Notes under the pieces: model-generated
Told to the model about the DNA's origin: nothing
The model's input: the letters and a program-made list of their open reading frames with translations, nothing else
Database searches by the model: none
Part shown: positions 62,029-64,000 of the stretch, in pieces
How positions within the stretch are numbered: position 1 is the first letter of the stretch
How the letters are laid out: every line of letters starts with the position of its first letter
Assembly (NCBI GenBank): GCA_002633005.1
Contig: NMRA01000399.1
Span: 326,089 to 390,088 of the forward strand
Direction of reading: 5' to 3'
Origin: Phoronis australis
Lineage: Eukaryota > Phoronida > Phoronidae
DNA length: 64,000 bases
Position numbers and translations under genes: made by a program

Positions 62029-62160
62029 AAGCTCAGAGTACTGTTGTTTCTGGGTTTTCTTCAATTTTATTATTCTTATTACTCCGCGCGTGCAAGCGCT
62101 GGGTTTTCTTCAATTTTATTCTTCATATTCTTATTCTTATTCTTCTTATTCTTCTTCCGA
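62029..62160. repeat. direct duplication with ttcttattc simple repeat
   Basis: cgcgcgtgcaagc ... gggttttcttcaattttatt occurs twice, about 60 bp apart, followed by attcttcttattc runs. Confidence 0.75.
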
Positions 62161-62269
62161 TCAAGTTTGACGCTTAATAACTCCAAATTGGGTGCAGGTA
62201 CGGTCTTTAAATTCAGCATATGATTTTTGACAGTATATAAATTTTAATTCGTTATATAATCATATTCCG

Positions 62270-63660
62270 TAATGCACCGGAAGAGGTCGTTTGGTGCAAA
62301 GGTCATAAAATTTTCAAAATGCTACTCCTTCTTCAGTTTTAAAGCTATCTTTTTCAAATTCGGTGCACAGGTATAAGTCAATAAGGCAATTTAAAAAATA
62401 CTTTTCTAAATAATCGGGTCATCCAATCAGGTGAAATAGGTGAAAGGTCATTAGGTGCAAACTCAAATTTTGAGCTAGACACTTCAAATAAACAGATCTG
62501 ATTGGCAAATGAAATTCAATTCGGAATCCAAAGTTTCAGGTCATTTAGTGCAAACATGGGGTCATTATGTGCATTTTACTTCTGAAAATTTGACCTTTTC
62601 ATTCACCAAGTGTTCTGATGTGTCAACCGTTAGACAACTGTGATTTTCAGCATTAAACACATTTTTCATGGGCTTTGCAACAATTCTCCTAAAAACGCTT
62701 ATAATTCTCCGGATAGGTTCAATTAGTGCAAAGGTCATGTAACGTTCAAAATGTTATATCTCTTACGTTTTACAAGGAATTCTGTTCAATTTCAGCACAC
62801 TGGGGTAAGTCAACATGCCAGTTGAACACCCTACTTTACTACGCAATAGGCCTAACCAATCAGAAAAAAATAGGTCAAAGGTCATTAGGTGCAAACTAAA
62901 ATTTTGAGCTAGACTCTTCAAATTCACAAGTCTGATTGGTACGTCTAATTCAATTTGAAATACGAAGTCTTAGGTCATTTAGTACAACAATGGGGTCATT
63001 AGGTGCATTTTTCTTCCTAAAATTTGTTCTTTTCATTCACCAATTAAGTATTCTGATGTGTCAACCGTTAGACAGCTGTGATTCTCAGCATCAAACACTT
63101 TTCACGTGCTTTGCAATGATTCTCCTGAAGACGCCGCTTATAATGCACCGGATAGGGTTAATTAGTGCAAAGATCATATAACGTTCAAAATATCATATCC
63201 CCTACATTTTTCAAGGAATTCTTTTCAAGTTCAGCACACTGGTGTAAGTCACCATGCCAATCGAACGTCTTACTTTACTATGCAATAGGCCTATCCAATC
63301 AGAAAATTAGGTCGAAGGTCATTGAGTGCAAGCTAAAATTTTGAGCTAGAGACTTCAAAACTACATATCTGTTTAGTAAATGTGATTTAGTCTGAATTCG
63401 AAATTGTCAGGTCATTTGGTGCACCCATGGGGTCATTAGGAGCATTTTTCTTCTGAAAGTTTGACCAATTCATTCATGTTTTATTCTAAAGTGCTTAAAG
63501 TAAAACATCTGTGATTCTTAGCATTAACCACACTTTTAATCGAGTTTACAATTATTCCCTCATCCGGGCTCATAATCCACCGAAAGAAGTCAATTAGTGG
63601 AAAGGTCATCAAAATATTAACATGTTATTTTCCCTACAATTTTAAAAAATTCCTTTTCAT
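62270..63660. repeat. about 435-bp tandem array, 3.2 diverged copies
   Basis: Units start at about 62277, 62709, 63148 and 63580 (ccgga-agg-t-aattagtgcaaaggtcat). Each full unit has a ccaatca box, a DR1-like pair of aggtca half-sites, and further ggtcat-tagtgca words. No open frame. Confidence 0.9.
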
Positions 63661-63811
63661 ATTGGTAAACGGGTTGCTGTCAGTAACTTCCCACAACAAT
63701 TCCAGTAATACGCACGCGCAGAATCCATTGTTGTCAAGCCGTGACAATAATCTTTCTAGTTGTGTTCATAATTACTGGATGAATTTAAAATTAGATCTAA
63801 ACCTCTCAAAA

Positions 63812-63828
63812 CGACATAAATATATACA

Positions 63829-63861
<33 letters not shown>

Positions 63862-63867
63862 TTTTAT

Positions 63868-63953
<86 letters not shown>

Positions 63954-63965
63954 ATATACATACCA
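63812..63965. repeat. compound (ATAC)n/(TA)n/(TATG)n microsatellite
   Basis: catacatacata runs, then tatatata, then tgtatatgtata. Long open frames here are repeat artefacts. Confidence 0.97.
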
Positions 63966-64000
63966 GCTTCAAAATATCCCAGTAAATAACCTGATTAAGA

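Noticed and set aside
63662-63985. Open frame with Tyr-Ile-His-Thr repeats
   Set aside because: It is the translation of the (ATAC)n/(TA)n microsatellite.

Overview
This is intron-rich, animal-type nuclear DNA, most likely from a marine invertebrate bilaterian. Split genes have GT-AG introns, minisatellites are abundant, and there are LINE, tRNA-like and terminal-inverted-repeat elements. The species cannot be fixed from the sequence. An invertebrate deuterostome would fit the vertebrate-like collagen exon pattern, but other bilaterians are possible.

Positions 657-29316 (+ strand) hold the 3' three quarters of a clade B (type V/XI-like) fibrillar procollagen gene. I could place 37 exons: the end of the minor helix, an N-telopeptide exon, about 31 helix exons, and four exons of the C-propeptide ending in a stop at 29314-29316. 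The 5' end (signal peptide, N-terminal TSPN/laminin-G-like domain, variable region) lies upstream of the window. All introns are phase 0 except two phase 1 introns. Aligned by eye to remembered human COL11A1 (338 Gly-X-Y triplets), the exons match triplet for triplet with three differences: a tandemly duplicated 108-bp exon, one extra 54-bp exon, and a one-residue insertion that breaks Gly-X-Y.

Positions 29317-37548 contain the collagen 3'UTR, a THAP-like remnant, and a decayed LINE reverse transcriptase on the minus strand interrupted by an inverted-repeat element. Positions 37549-42229 encode a complete cathepsin L-like cysteine protease in four exons, whose last intron has collected several mobile-element remnants. 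Positions 42335-47900 have no gene I can support and include a (CAT)n tract next to a 512-base assembly gap.

Positions 47915-53824 encode a TRP-family (TRPV-like) cation channel. The start codon plus one base sit in a tiny upstream coding exon, and the rest of the coding sequence is one 2-kb exon. From about 54.1 kb to the end I see no gene, only minisatellites, a 435-bp tandem array and microsatellites.

The most noteworthy signals are inside the collagen gene: two 108-bp exons separated by a 46-bp intron (possible mutually exclusive splicing), a fourfold 42-bp repeat that multiplies an exon end together with its splice donor, an in-frame alternative donor that would remove the C-propeptide processing site and stalk, and an eight-copy array of about 147-bp period carrying a CTCF-like motif in an intron. 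The three genes show no obvious functional link.
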